Shown here piece by piece: positions 1 through 9,493 of a DNA stretch of 64,000 nt. The notes beneath the pieces are model-generated. The model had not been told where the DNA came from. It did no database searches and worked only from the letters and a program-made list of their open reading frames with translations. Source of the DNA: JBFWUW01 sp050247075 (lineage in GTDB: Bacteria; Planctomycetota; Planctomycetia; Pirellulales; JBFWUW01); contig JBFWUW010000021.1 of the NCBI GenBank assembly GCA_050247075.1, positions 27,115 through 91,114 of the forward strand, in the 5' to 3' direction. A program made the position numbers and the translations under genes. Numbering within the stretch: the first letter of the stretch is position 1; the number at the start of each line of letters is the position of its first letter.

Positions 1-100
1 TAAATCGTCCGTTGCCCGCCGGTTGGTCTGCGACACATCTCTCTCGCGATTGCGTTCTTGCCGGCCGGTATTGTTCATACCTAGCCGGAAGGCCTGCCTC

Positions 101-1108
101 ATGTCGCGTCGTTTTGTCAATCAGCTTGCGCATCAAGACACGGTCGATCAGATTTTCTTGGCCAATAACAAGCAACTTCGCCCCAATCGCAACGGGAATC
201 TGTTCTTGCAAGTGGAGTTGTCCGACCGCACTGGCATGTTGGCGGCCCGGCTGTGGAATGCCAACGATGCGGTTTATCGTAGTTTTGACGATGGCGACTA
301 TATCCGCGTGGCGGGGACGGCGCAGGTTTATCAAGGGGCCATGCAGATCATTGCCACGTCGATCAATCGCGCGTCGGCCAGCGATATCGACCCGGCCGAT
401 TTCGTCCCGCTGGCCATGATCGACCTTGACCGTCTGGTCGGACGGCTGGGTGAACTGCTACGCGGCATGAACGACCCCCACCTGCGGTCTTTGGCCGAGT
501 GCTTTCTGACGGATGAAGCCTTCATGGCCAAGCTCAGCAAGGCCCCGGCGGGCGTCAAGAACCATCACGCCTACCACGGCGGGCTGCTGGACCATGTGGT
601 CAACCTGATGGAGGTCACGCACCGGGTGGCACCGCTCTACCCGGCCATCGACGCCGACATGCTGCTGATGGGGGCCTTCATCCACGATCTGGGCAAGATC
701 GACGAATTGGCCTACGAACGGACCTTTAGCTACACGGACGAAGGACAATTGATCGGCCATCTGGTGATGGCCGTGAGCATGCTGGAGCAAAAAGTCCGCG
801 AGGCCGAACGTCTCTCGGGCGAGCCGCTGCCGGCGGAAGCCGTGCTGCGGCTGAAGCACATCATTGTCAGCCATCATGGCGAATATGAGTTTGGCTCGCC
901 CAAGCTGCCGATGACGCTGGAAGCCATCGCCATTCATTGCCTCGACAACCTCGATGCCAAACTCTTTAGTTTTCAACAACAAATGCGAGACGACGCCAAC
1001 GTGGAAAGCGCCTGGACCAGTTTCAACCCACAGCTCAATCGCAAGCTGTTCAAGGGGCGGCAGTCCGCCGCGGAAGGCGAACAGCCCGCCAGCGAAAACC
1101 AAGGGTGA
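101..1108 (+). CDS. yhaM: YhaM-like 3'-5' exoribonuclease (OB fold + HD domain)
   Basis: The predicted product is 335 residues. An N-terminal OB-type nucleic-acid-binding fold (about residues 15-95) is followed by an HD phosphohydrolase domain with a HAYHGGLLDH motif near residue 155 and HDLGK near 194, which supply the metal ligands. This is the architecture of B. subtilis YhaM, a cytoplasmic exonuclease acting on RNA and single-stranded DNA ends. The ATG at 101 is preferred over the upstream GTG at 23, because the extra 26 residues look like noise and the domain begins at MSRRFVNQL. The C-terminus ends in a polar tail. RNase R follows 141 bp downstream on the same strand, so the two may form an RNA-turnover pair. 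Confidence 0.9.
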   Translation: MSRRFVNQLAHQDTVDQIFLANNKQLRPNRNGNLFLQVELSDRTGMLAARLWNANDAVYRSFDDGDYIRVAGTAQVYQGAMQIIATSINRASASDIDPADFVPLAMIDLDRLVGRLGELLRGMNDPHLRSLAECFLTDEAFMAKLSKAPAGVKNHHAYHGGLLDHVVNLMEVTHRVAPLYPAIDADMLLMGAFIHDLGKIDELAYERTFSYTDEGQLIGHLVMAVSMLEQKVREAERLSGEPLPAEAVLRLKHIIVSHHGEYEFGSPKLPMTLEAIAIHCLDNLDAKLFSFQQQMRDDANVESAWTSFNPQLNRKLFKGRQSAAEGEQPASENQG

Positions 1109-1249
1109 TTGAATCGTGGATAGGTGCCCCCTGCATGAAATGGCGGAGCGGAGCCGAAATCATTGCGAACATAACGCGAACAGATCGTTGATCGAGAGTC
1201 CACGGCCAGCGATCGAACTATTTACAAACAGACTCGAAGGAAATCACAT

Positions 1250-3754
1250 TTGACGAACGAATCACAAGAACCTCGCGAAGCAAACACATCGCCGCCCATC
1301 GGCCTGGAACAACGGCTGCTGGCCCACGTTAACCAGCCCAACTACCAACCCGTCAAGCCGCGGGTGATTGCCAAGAAACTGGGGCTGAATGCCGAGCAAG
1401 CCATACAGCTTCGCCGGGCCGTCAAGAAACTGGTGCAGGAGGGTAAAATCGGCTACGGGTCGAACCACCTGGTGAAGGCCGTTCCCCCCGGCACGGCCAA
1501 GCTGGCCGCTGGCAAACGAGCCGCTGCCGTGCCGCCCCCCCCCGCCGATAAGAAACGCGGAGCAGGTGTCGAACAAAAACCGAAACGGCGGGACCACGCC
1601 AATCCCATTCTGAATGAACAGAGTTCCCCGTCTGACTCCGCCGGCGAAACTCCCTCTCCGGCCGAGGCCGAAACGGAGCGACTCGCCAGGCGTCTCAAAA
1701 CACGGGAAAAGAAAGCCTCGGGCGATGGCAAGCATGTGACGGGCGTTTATCGCCGCACGCAAAGCGGCTTTGGCTTCGTCCGGCCTTCGACCTCCACGCC
1801 AGCGGACGAACGAACGCTCGATGTGTTTATTCCCGCCGACAAAGCCCTTGATGCCGTATCGGGCGACACGGTGCTGGTCCGTGTCAGCAGCCGCCGCGAC
1901 CCTCGCCGCCCCAACCGCATCGGCGAAATCACGGAGGTGATCGAACGCGACTCGCACCAGTTCGTTGGAACCTATTTTGAATCGGCCGGCACGGCCTATG
2001 TGGAAGTCGATGGCGCGGTATTTGGCCAACCCGTCCGCGTGGGCGATCCCGGTGCCAAGAATGCCCGCACGGACGACAAGGTCGTGTTTGAAATGGTCGT
2101 CTTTCCCTCGCAGACGCACGAGGGTGAAGGGGTGATTACCGAGGTGCTCGGCCCGCGCGGCGCGCCAGGCGTAGACACCTTATCCATCATCCGTGAATAC
2201 AATCTGCCGGAGGATTTTGCCCTAGACACCCTAGCGGAAGCCCGTCTGCAAGCCGACCGGTTCGACGAGAACGACTTGTCGGGCCGCACCGACCTGACGG
2301 GCCAGACCATCATCACCATCGACCCTGTCGATGCCCGCGACTTTGACGACGCGATCTCGCTGGAGCGCGTGGCCAAAGATCACTGGCGGCTGGGGGTGCA
2401 TATCGCCGATGTGTCGCATTTCGTGCAGCCGGGAACTGCCCTGGACCGTGAAGCCCACGACCGCGGCACCAGCGTTTATCTGCCCGACCGGGTGATCCCC
2501 ATGATCCCGGAGATCATCAGCAACGGGCTGGCCAGCTTACAGCCTGACCGCGTGCGGTTCACCAAGACGGTGTTTATCGAGTTCACGCCCGATGGCGTAC
2601 CGGTGGGGAGCGAGTTCCATTCGGCCGCCATCCGCAGCGTGCGGCGGTTTGCCTACGAAGAGGTGGATGAATACCTGGCCGACCCAGAACCGTGGAAGAA
2701 AAAGCTTACGCCGCGGGTGCATTCGTTGTTGGAACGGATGCACGAGTTAGCCATGATCTTGCGCAACCGTCGGCTGCGCAAGGGGGCGTTGGAACTAACC
2801 ATGCCCGAGGTCAAGATCGATCTCGACCGCGATGGCCGCATTTCCGGCGCGCATGTGGCGGCCAACACGGTCAGCCACCAGATCATCGAGGAGTTCATGC
2901 TGGCCGCCAACGTGGCGGCCGCCGAAAAACTGCGCGAGGAAAAACTGCACTTTCTCCGCCGCGTCCATTCGCCCCCCGATCCGCGAAAGCTGAAATTACT
3001 GACGGCGTTTGTGGCTGGCTTGGGCTTTGCCGTCGAGAGCCTGGAGAGCCGCTTTGAACTGCAGCGTCTGCTGGCATTGGTGGAGGACCGGCCCGAGCGC
3101 CAGGCCATCAACTATGCCGCGCTCCGCAGCTTGCAGCGGGCCGTCTACAGCCCGGCCGACGAAGGGCACTACGCGTTGGCCTTTGAGTGCTACACGCACT
3201 TTACCTCCCCCATTCGCCGCTACCCCGACTTGCACATCCATCGCCTGCTGCAGGCGGTCTTGATGCACCAGCGGCCCAAGAAGAACGACCTGGTTTCCGT
3301 CGCCTTATTGGGCGAGCACTGTTCCACCTTGGAACGCAGGGCCGAAGCCGCCGAGCGCGAGCTGATCAAAGTCAAGCTGCTGGCCTATCTGCAAGAGCGG
3401 ATTGGCGAGGAGTTCGATGCCGTCATCACGGGGGTGGAAACTTTTGGCCTGTTTGCCCAAGGGATTGAAATGCCCGCCGAGGGGCTGATCCACGTCACCT
3501 CGTTGACCGATGACTACTATCGTTATGACAAGTCCAGCCACAGCCTGAATGGGCATCGGGCTGGAAACCAGTTCCGCCTGGGAGACACCATTCGCGTCAG
3601 CGTGGCCCGCGTCGATATCGAACGCCGCGCGCTCGACTTCCGGCTGGTGCAGCGCGGTCCCGCCGCCCCCCGGCCACGGGCGGAAAAACCCGCCCGGCGA
3701 AAGCCCGGTACATCCGGCGGTAAGCCCCCCTTCAAAAAGAAGAAGCGGCGATAG
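1250..3754 (+). CDS. rnr: Ribonuclease R
   Basis: The product is 834 residues, a processive 3'-5' hydrolytic exoribonuclease of the RNB family. Visible domains are a winged-helix N-terminus (about 20-80), a Pro/Lys/Glu-rich linker (about 85-160), cold-shock-like RNA-binding folds (about 165-330, with GFGFVRP and DVFIP), the RNB catalytic domain (about 350-690) with the metal-binding Asp cluster in DPVDARDFDDA near residue 365, an S1 domain (about 715-800, GLFAQG and GLIHVTSL) and a Lys/Arg-rich tail. The start is TTG at 1250, with GAAGG ending about 9 bases upstream and no better ATG before the winged helix. The linker is a lineage-specific insertion; otherwise the family length is normal. 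Confidence 0.95.
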   Translation: MTNESQEPREANTSPPIGLEQRLLAHVNQPNYQPVKPRVIAKKLGLNAEQAIQLRRAVKKLVQEGKIGYGSNHLVKAVPPGTAKLAAGKRAAAVPPPPADKKRGAGVEQKPKRRDHANPILNEQSSPSDSAGETPSPAEAETERLARRLKTREKKASGDGKHVTGVYRRTQSGFGFVRPSTSTPADERTLDVFIPADKALDAVSGDTVLVRVSSRRDPRRPNRIGEITEVIERDSHQFVGTYFESAGTAYVEVDGAVFGQPVRVGDPGAKNARTDDKVVFEMVVFPSQTHEGEGVITEVLGPRGAPGVDTLSIIREYNLPEDFALDTLAEARLQADRFDENDLSGRTDLTGQTIITIDPVDARDFDDAISLERVAKDHWRLGVHIADVSHFVQPGTALDREAHDRGTSVYLPDRVIPMIPEIISNGLASLQPDRVRFTKTVFIEFTPDGVPVGSEFHSAAIRSVRRFAYEEVDEYLADPEPWKKKLTPRVHSLLERMHELAMILRNRRLRKGALELTMPEVKIDLDRDGRISGAHVAANTVSHQIIEEFMLAANVAAAEKLREEKLHFLRRVHSPPDPRKLKLLTAFVAGLGFAVESLESRFELQRLLALVEDRPERQAINYAALRSLQRAVYSPADEGHYALAFECYTHFTSPIRRYPDLHIHRLLQAVLMHQRPKKNDLVSVALLGEHCSTLERRAEAAERELIKVKLLAYLQERIGEEFDAVITGVETFGLFAQGIEMPAEGLIHVTSLTDDYYRYDKSSHSLNGHRAGNQFRLGDTIRVSVARVDIERRALDFRLVQRGPAAPRPRAEKPARRKPGTSGGKPPFKKKKRR

Positions 3755-3767
3755 GTGCCGGGAATTT

Positions 3768-4886
3768 CTAGGACGACTTTAACCCGTACTTGTCGAGCCA
3801 CAGGCGGAAGTCTTTGAGTTTGAAAAACTCAATGTCATCGCCGAATTGATCGGCCGTCAGCGGAGAATCGTCGTCGGGGATCACCACTTTTAGCCCGGTG
3901 TCGATGGTACGATCGCCGTCCACCCCGGCCTGGTGAAGCATTTCGTCCAGGACCGCCTGGTCGTCTTCGATCAGGGCTTTCATCAACCGCACGCCGTCGT
4001 AGCCCATGCGGTAGGGGTTTTGCACGACCAGCACGTCGATCAGCCCGGCCTCGGTGTGTTGGATGGCGTCCTGGTCGGCGTCGAAGCAAACAATGGTAAA
4101 TTTGTCGCGGGCGTTCTGGTCTTGCACCACATCGACAATCTTGCCGGCGTTGTACGACCAGATGCCGACCAAAAACTTGAGATCGGGATGATTGCGGATG
4201 GCGTTGCGGACGTTCTCCTTGGCCTTGGACATGTCGATTTCGTCCCCCATGTTGTCCTTGGCCACGAAGTTTTTGCCGGCCCCCTCGGCAAACCCGTCCA
4301 CGCGTTGGATAGCGTTGTGGGCACCCGTCCGGCCGACGAACGTCACGTATTCGCCGCCGTCGGGCCGCAGCAGCCGCGCGGCGGTTCCCAGCAGGCGGCC
4401 CCCCGCCAGGTTGTTGCTGCCGACAAAGGCATAGCGGGCGTCCCGCAGGTTTTCGTTGAGGTCAGAGTCGATGGCAATGACCTTAACGCCTTTCTTGCGA
4501 AGCGCGCGTAGCTCGTCGGCGATCGCCACGTTATCCCGGTCGGTCACGGAGATGCCTACGGCTGCCACGTCCGATTGCGTGGCAATCTGACGCAATTTGT
4601 CGAGTTGACCCTCATTGGTGCCGTCGTTGGCCATGAAGGTGGCCTCCAGGCCGGCCGCGGCCAGGCCAAAGTCCTTGGCGGCCGCTTGTAGCCCCGTCTC
4701 GGCCGCCTTCCAAAAGTCCGAATAACCGTTGGTCAGCAAGATAATCCGCCGTTTGTCCCCCGCGTTTGCACCCGTGGAACCGTCCCCCGCCGGCCCCGGC
4801 GTGGAGTTCGTATTGCAACCGATGAGACACCCCAAAGCCAATGCGACAAAGGCCATCCGCCGCGCCGAGACCATCTTTTCCACCAT
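3768..4886 (-). CDS. Sugar-binding periplasmic lipoprotein (RbsB-like)
   Basis: The product is 372 residues. The signal peptide ends in a lipobox (LIGC-N), and the mature part is a type I periplasmic sugar-binding fold of the ribose/galactose family: ILLTNGYSDFW, then VGISVTDRDN, VIAIDSD, FVGSNNLAGGRLLG and VCFDADQDA. It probably binds a sugar or polyol outside the cytoplasm. The ATG at 4886 gives a standard lipoprotein leader; the frame stays open to 5213, but that extension has no leader character. No ABC permease or ATPase gene lies nearby, so the partner transporter must be elsewhere or the protein may act as a sensor. The gene is divergent from the small zinc-ribbon gene. Confidence 0.85.
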   Translation of the reverse strand: MVEKMVSARRMAFVALALGCLIGCNTNSTPGPAGDGSTGANAGDKRRIILLTNGYSDFWKAAETGLQAAAKDFGLAAAGLEATFMANDGTNEGQLDKLRQIATQSDVAAVGISVTDRDNVAIADELRALRKKGVKVIAIDSDLNENLRDARYAFVGSNNLAGGRLLGTAARLLRPDGGEYVTFVGRTGAHNAIQRVDGFAEGAGKNFVAKDNMGDEIDMSKAKENVRNAIRNHPDLKFLVGIWSYNAGKIVDVVQDQNARDKFTIVCFDADQDAIQHTEAGLIDVLVVQNPYRMGYDGVRLMKALIEDDQAVLDEMLHQAGVDGDRTIDTGLKVVIPDDDSPLTADQFGDDIEFFKLKDFRLWLDKYGLKSS

Positions 4887-5022
4887 GAGAAATCCGCCTT
4901 TTTCGTAGAGAGAATGGCTCGCACTTTCCAAGTCGCCTGCATTATGGGAATAGACTTGTGGCAACGCAAGAATGCGCCTATTCTCCGTGAGAAATGGCAA
5001 GCCGTCACGCTGCATGATTCCC

Positions 5023-5400
5023 ATGAGCCACAAACGCAAGAAGAGACCCCGGCTTAAACCGCCTGCCACGATTGGCGAGGCGAAGTCCTCAGCCGAACGC
5101 AAGAAGTTGCGCAACAGGTTGCGGTCGTTGGCCAAGGAAGGGCGCGTCGCCAACGGCGTGGAATTGCCCGCCGGCGCTATCCCGGCTGATCTGGCCAGGC
5201 AGGCTCCCAACAATTCTTGGGGGCCGCCGTTGTACTATGTCGATCAACCCTTTCGATGCGTTGATTGTGGTGTGGAGCAAGTTTGGACTGCCACGCAACA
5301 AAAGTGGTATTTCGAGGTTGCCAAGGGATCCATCTACGGGCGGGCCAAACGGTGCCGAGCATGCCGCCGCAAGCATAAATCTGGCGGCAAGCCTCAATAG
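5023..5400 (+). CDS. Small zinc-ribbon protein
   Basis: This 125-residue basic protein has two CxxC pairs (CVDCG and CRACR) around a QxWYFE segment, the pattern of the 'probable zinc-ribbon' family (zf-trcl-like). Such proteins bind one structural zinc, and their function is mostly unknown. The N-terminal half is rich in Lys and Arg (HKRKKRPRLKP) and could contact nucleic acid; that is inference. Starts at 4972, 5014 and 5023 are all in frame, none with a strong ribosome binding site. 5023 is chosen because the basic region begins there. The gene is divergent from the sugar-binding lipoprotein. Confidence 0.65.
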   Translation: MSHKRKKRPRLKPPATIGEAKSSAERKKLRNRLRSLAKEGRVANGVELPAGAIPADLARQAPNNSWGPPLYYVDQPFRCVDCGVEQVWTATQQKWYFEVAKGSIYGRAKRCRACRRKHKSGGKPQ

Positions 5401-5533
5401 CCGGGGCATGGCGTCGCAACGCCACTTGCATTTGGCCGCCTGCCGCCACACATGGGTGAAAGGGACCATGACGAAACAGCCATTCCTTGCCACGGCTGAA
5501 CCGGTCTTATGTCAACTGCCCAAGAAATTCGCT

Positions 5534-5935
5534 CTACCCTGTCCGCCGGGGCAGCCAGTTGTAGACGCGGCGAAGGGCCGCTTCGACCGTGCCCGTCACG
5601 GTTTGGCGGCTGACGGGCTTGGAGAGGACCGAAAAGGCATCGGCCAGTTGGGCCTGCTGAATCAGTTCCTCGTCGGCGTCGGCTGAGAGGATGATGCATG
5701 GCATGAGGGCCTTGAACTGCTTCACCAGTCGGACAACTTCCAGCCCGGTCAGCTTGGGCATGTGCATATCCAGCAACAGCAAGTGAACTTCTTGATGCTG
5801 CACGATATGCATGGCTTCTTCACCGTCGCAGGCCAACAACGTGCGGTAGCCCTGCGGCTCGAACACGCCGCGCAGCGTCTCCCGGAAACCGGGATTGTCG
5901 TCGGTGATGAGCAGTCGTGGATGCTCGATGGCCAC
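5534..5935 (-). CDS. Single-domain response regulator (CheY-like receiver)
   Basis: The 133-residue product is a receiver domain and nothing else. It has the acidic pair in ITDDNPG, the phosphoacceptor Asp in LLLDMHMP, the switch Ser in ILSAD and the Lys in SKPVS, so it should be phosphorylated by a histidine kinase in the cytoplasm. It has no DNA-binding output domain, so it probably acts by protein contact or as a phosphorelay intermediate. The start is taken as GTG at 5935, directly before IEHPRLLITDD; the frame also allows TTG at 5974. No histidine kinase gene is adjacent, so its partner is unknown. Confidence 0.85.
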   Translation of the reverse strand: MAIEHPRLLITDDNPGFRETLRGVFEPQGYRTLLACDGEEAMHIVQHQEVHLLLLDMHMPKLTGLEVVRLVKQFKALMPCIILSADADEELIQQAQLADAFSVLSKPVSRQTVTGTVEAALRRVYNWLPRRTG

Positions 5936-6465
5936 GGCGATTCTCGCTTGGCGAGAGGCAACTATTGGTGCCAAAAGGGCTTAACGCATATCGCAAAACG
6001 CTAAACAGCAACTTCAATGCCAGCTTGCGTGGGCATCCGCCACGTAACTGGGAGGAATCGCCCTAACCTCTGACACAATCTTATCTTGTAATTGAAAGCC
6101 GGTCGCCGGGAAAGAGAAAATAGGGGATTTGTCGCGGCTTAGTTGCGGATTTTCCGACCCGATCCTGCCGAGTTGGCAGGCAGTAGCGAGAGGTGGCCCC
6201 GATTGGAAATGGCCCCGGCAGGGGCTTAAACCAACGTTCGGCGTTGATGCACCGTGACCGGTGCTAGGAATGGCACGCGGATCGTAGCCGCCGGGAAACG
6301 CCTCCTCCAAGCGGATCGGCGATGGAATCGCCTCCTACAGCGGCGTTTCGGCTCCTTGCCAGCGGGCGATGCATTCCTATACTACAGAGGCTCTTGCTGA
6401 AAATTGCGATCATCGCCCAATTCAACACCTCGTCCAACCGAGGTATTTCGTCAGGAAGGCCCGCT
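5936..6465. other. Intergenic region upstream of sdhCAB
   Basis: About 530 bases separate the response regulator from sdhC. Short open frames on both strands show no recognisable protein. The only distinct element is half of a palindromic repeat at 6317-6339. The sdh promoter should lie here, but I could not identify a convincing -35/-10 pair. Confidence 0.5.
6317..6339. repeat. Half-copy of REP-like palindrome
   Basis: These 23 bases match the right arm of the palindrome at 58471-58497 except for one base (CGGCGATGG here, CGGCGGTGG there). Over the matched part they are an exact reverse complement of the left arm at 58427-58453. The frame of sdhC extends back into this element from an ATG at 6322, which argues against that ATG being the sdhC start. 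Confidence 0.6.
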
Positions 6466-7353
6466 GTGGACGCTATCAAGTCTGCTCCCTCAACCCGTCC
6501 GTTCTTGGCCCGCCACGAGTTTCTCATCCGCCGGCTGCATTCGCTGTCGGGCCTGATTCCGGTGGGGGCCTATATGGTCGTCCACCTGGTCACAAATGCC
6601 AGCGTGCTCAACGGGGCAGGCAGCTTTCAGGACAACGTCGATAAAATCCACAGCTTGGGGGCGGCGCTGCCGGTGGTGGAGTGGCTGTTCATTTTCATCC
6701 CGCTGTTTTTTCATGCCATTATTGGCGCGATGATGATCTACGGCATGGTTCCCAACACACAAAGTTACCCGCTGATTGGCAACTATCGCTATACGGCCCA
6801 ACGGGCTACCGGCATGATTGCCATGGCCTTCATCTTTTTTCATTTGGTACAGTTGCACAACTTTTTTGGGGCACCCCTGAAGTCGGCTGGCTACGGTGCC
6901 CAGTTCGATCCGCACCATGCCACTTCCAGCGCGGCCACCGCCATTGGCGCGGCTCCCTGGATCGTGCTGATTTATGTGATTGGCATTCTGGCCTGCGTCT
7001 ACCATCTGGCCAACGGGCTGTGGACGATGGGCATTACTTGGGGCGTGTGGACCACTCCCACGGCGCAACGCCGGGCCAACATCATCAGTATTGTGTTTGG
7101 CGTGGGGCTGGCCGTGGTGGGCCTGTCGGCCTTAAGTGGCATGTACATGAATGAGGAAGAAATAGCGGCTGCCAAAGCCATGGAAAATGTCCGTCAAGAA
7201 GCCCATGAGGCACAAGAAGCGGCCATTGAACAGAGAGCGGAAGAGGCCAAACAAAAAATCAAGGACAAGCAAGAGAGCGAGAAGGCCAGCCAACAGTCGG
7301 TGGAGGCCCCGGTTGAGCCGTCCTCGCCTGGCGATGCCGTCGAGGACGAGTAG
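6466..7353 (+). CDS. sdhC: Succinate dehydrogenase cytochrome b558 subunit
   Basis: The product is 295 residues, the membrane anchor of complex II of the B. subtilis type (five-helix single anchor). Hydrophobic helices are visible at about 30-50, 75-100, 115-135, 160-185 and 205-230, with candidate haem-ligand His residues in RLHSLSG, VVHLV, FFHAI, FFHLV and CVYHLANG. The start is GTG at 6466, preceded at 6 bases by AGGAAGG (6453-6459), far better than the upstream ATG at 6322, which lies inside a repeat. After the last helix comes an unusual tail of about 65 highly charged residues (Glu/Ala/Lys-rich, coiled-coil-like). First gene of sdhCAB. Confidence 0.93.
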   Translation: MDAIKSAPSTRPFLARHEFLIRRLHSLSGLIPVGAYMVVHLVTNASVLNGAGSFQDNVDKIHSLGAALPVVEWLFIFIPLFFHAIIGAMMIYGMVPNTQSYPLIGNYRYTAQRATGMIAMAFIFFHLVQLHNFFGAPLKSAGYGAQFDPHHATSSAATAIGAAPWIVLIYVIGILACVYHLANGLWTMGITWGVWTTPTAQRRANIISIVFGVGLAVVGLSALSGMYMNEEEIAAAKAMENVRQEAHEAQEAAIEQRAEEAKQKIKDKQESEKASQQSVEAPVEPSSPGDAVEDE

Positions 7354-7440
7354 CATCCGCCGCGCTGCATCTTGCCGCAACATTTCGCGAAGAATCGCCA
7401 AACGCAATAATCGCAATTATCGCCGCATAGGTAAAAACTG

Positions 7441-9456
7441 ATGGCAAAGCAACGTGTGTTGGTGGTCGGAGGTGGGCTGGCCGGTTTGGCCGCGTCGATG
7501 CAATTGGCCGAGTCGGGCTACGACGTCGATCTGATGAGCCTGGTGCCGGTCAAGCGCTCGCATAGCGTTTGCGCGCAAGGCGGCATCAACAGCGTCAATC
7601 ACCAAACGCGGCAACAAGGCGACCACGAGGGGCTGCACTTTGACGACACCGTTTACGGCGGCGATTTCTTGCAGCACCAGCCGCCGGTCAAAGAGATGTG
7701 CAACTGGGGCCCGCGGATCATCGATTTGATGGATCGCCTGGGCGTCCCCTTCAACCGCACGGAAGAAGGCTTTCGCGATCAACGGCGGTTCGGCGGAACG
7801 CTCTTTAAACGGACCGCTTTCGCCGGTGCCACCACCGGACAGCAACTGCTGTACACGCTCGATGAGCAAGTCCGCCGCTGGGAAGCCGAAGGCAAAATCA
7901 AGAAATACGAATTCTGGGACTTCTTGGGGCCAATTCTGGACGATGCCGGCGTTTGCCGCGGAGCCGTCGCTCAGGATCTGGTCAACATGGAAATTCGCAG
8001 CTTTCCGGCCGATGCCGTGCTGGTCGCCACCGGCGGGTGCGGCCTGATTTATGGCCGCTCCACCATGTCCATGGTCTGCACGGGCAGTGCTGCCAGCCGT
8101 TGCTACCGGGCGGGTGCCAAGTACGGCAATCCCGAGTTTATTCAGGTTCACCCGACCGCCGTGCCCGGCGCGGACAAACTGCGTTTGATGAGCGAAAGCG
8201 CCCGTGGCGAAGGTGGCCGCGTGTGGGTGCCGCGCAAACCGCAAGATCCACGCGACCCGCGATCTATCCCGGAGTCAGAGCGTTACTATTTCCTGGAAGA
8301 ACGATACCCCAAGTATGGCAACCTGGTGCCGCGCGATATCGCCACGCGTGAGATTTTCAGCGTCTGCACCGAGGACGGGCTGAGCGTTGAAAAAGAACGG
8401 CTGAGCGTTTATCTCGATGTGACCCATCTGCCGCGTGAGATTCTCGACCGCAAGCTGGGTGGCATTCTGGATATTTACGAAAAGTTTCAGGGGGTCGATC
8501 CGCGCGAAGTCCCCATGAAGATTTTCCCCGCCGTGCATTACAGCATGGGGGGCCTGTGGGTCGATTACGAACGGACGTCAGAGGGGGGCCTCAAACTCGG
8601 CTCGCCCAAGAACCAGGTGACCAACATCCCCGGCCTGTACGCCTTGGGAGAGTGTGACTACCAGTACCACGGTGCCAACCGCTTGGGCGCCAATTCGTTG
8701 CTAAGCTGCATCTTCAGCGGCCTGATCACCGCGCCCGGCATTGCCAACTGGATGAAGGGCCAAAAGACGGCCGCGGCCGATCTGCCCAAGGGCCTGTTCG
8801 AGGGCGAAAAGAAAAAGCACCAGCAATCGCACGATGCCTTGTTGCGCCGTACCACCGGCGGCGAAAACCCCTATCTGCTGCACCAAGAGTTGGGCCGCCT
8901 GATGACCAAGGCCGCCACCGTGGTCCGCTACAACAAGGTCTTGGCCGACGCTTACGAAAAAGTCTGCGAGATGTCGGTGCGGGCCGAGAAATGCTCTCTT
9001 TCCGACAGCGGCAATTGGACCAACCAAAACGTCGTCTTTACCAAGGCTTTGCGGGATATGTTCCCCATCGCCAAGGCCATCTTGCAAGGGGCCTTGCGGC
9101 GTGACGAGTCGCGCGGGGCACACTACAAACCCGAATTTTCGATGGGCGGGCTGGAAGCGACCGATCCGGCCGAACGCCGCCAAGAGGCGGAGGCTTGGTG
9201 TGACCGCTTTGAGGAAAACACCGACAAATGGCTGAAATCGACCATCACGGTCTGCGGCGACGAAGGCGACCCCATCCTGACCTATGAGGATGTCGATACG
9301 TCGCTCATTCCGCCGCGTCCGCGGCTGTACGGCCTGGTCGGCGGCGAACAGATTGAAGAAGCCTGGAAAAAACGAGCGGAAAAGAAAGGCGGAAGGCGAA
9401 AGGCGGAAGGCGAAGTACTGTTGGCCGCCGGCAGCCAGCCATCGGCCACAAGCTGA
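7441..9456 (+). CDS. sdhA: Succinate dehydrogenase flavoprotein subunit
   Basis: The product is 671 residues. It oxidises succinate to fumarate with covalent FAD at the cytoplasmic face of the membrane. The N-terminus has the dinucleotide-binding GGGLAGLAA motif, then the flavin attachment region (HSVCAQGGIN), the catalytic segment around HPTAVPGADKL and SESARGEGGRVW, and the capping/C-terminal helical domain. ATG at 7441 directly precedes the FAD motif. It lies 87 bp after sdhC and 37 bp before sdhB. The last ~25 residues (rich in Lys/Gly/Arg/Glu, then LLAAGSQPSATS) are encoded by a dispersed low-complexity repeat and are not family sequence. Confidence 0.96.
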   Translation: MAKQRVLVVGGGLAGLAASMQLAESGYDVDLMSLVPVKRSHSVCAQGGINSVNHQTRQQGDHEGLHFDDTVYGGDFLQHQPPVKEMCNWGPRIIDLMDRLGVPFNRTEEGFRDQRRFGGTLFKRTAFAGATTGQQLLYTLDEQVRRWEAEGKIKKYEFWDFLGPILDDAGVCRGAVAQDLVNMEIRSFPADAVLVATGGCGLIYGRSTMSMVCTGSAASRCYRAGAKYGNPEFIQVHPTAVPGADKLRLMSESARGEGGRVWVPRKPQDPRDPRSIPESERYYFLEERYPKYGNLVPRDIATREIFSVCTEDGLSVEKERLSVYLDVTHLPREILDRKLGGILDIYEKFQGVDPREVPMKIFPAVHYSMGGLWVDYERTSEGGLKLGSPKNQVTNIPGLYALGECDYQYHGANRLGANSLLSCIFSGLITAPGIANWMKGQKTAAADLPKGLFEGEKKKHQQSHDALLRRTTGGENPYLLHQELGRLMTKAATVVRYNKVLADAYEKVCEMSVRAEKCSLSDSGNWTNQNVVFTKALRDMFPIAKAILQGALRRDESRGAHYKPEFSMGGLEATDPAERRQEAEAWCDRFEENTDKWLKSTITVCGDEGDPILTYEDVDTSLIPPRPRLYGLVGGEQIEEAWKKRAEKKGGRRKAEGEVLLAAGSQPSATS

Positions 9457-9493
9457 CAGCTAATAACTGAACACTGAAAACTGAAAACTCCCC
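9385..9493. repeat. Low-complexity dispersed repeat (GGCGGAAGGCGAAA / CTGAAAACTGAAAACT)
   Basis: Tandem GGCGGAAGGCGAAA-like units are followed by an AACTGAACACTGAAAACTGAAAACT block. The second block is the reverse complement of a block at about 12737-12770 and resembles sequence near 54215-54345. The element overlaps the 3' end of sdhA and ends just before the sdhB start. Confidence 0.75.
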
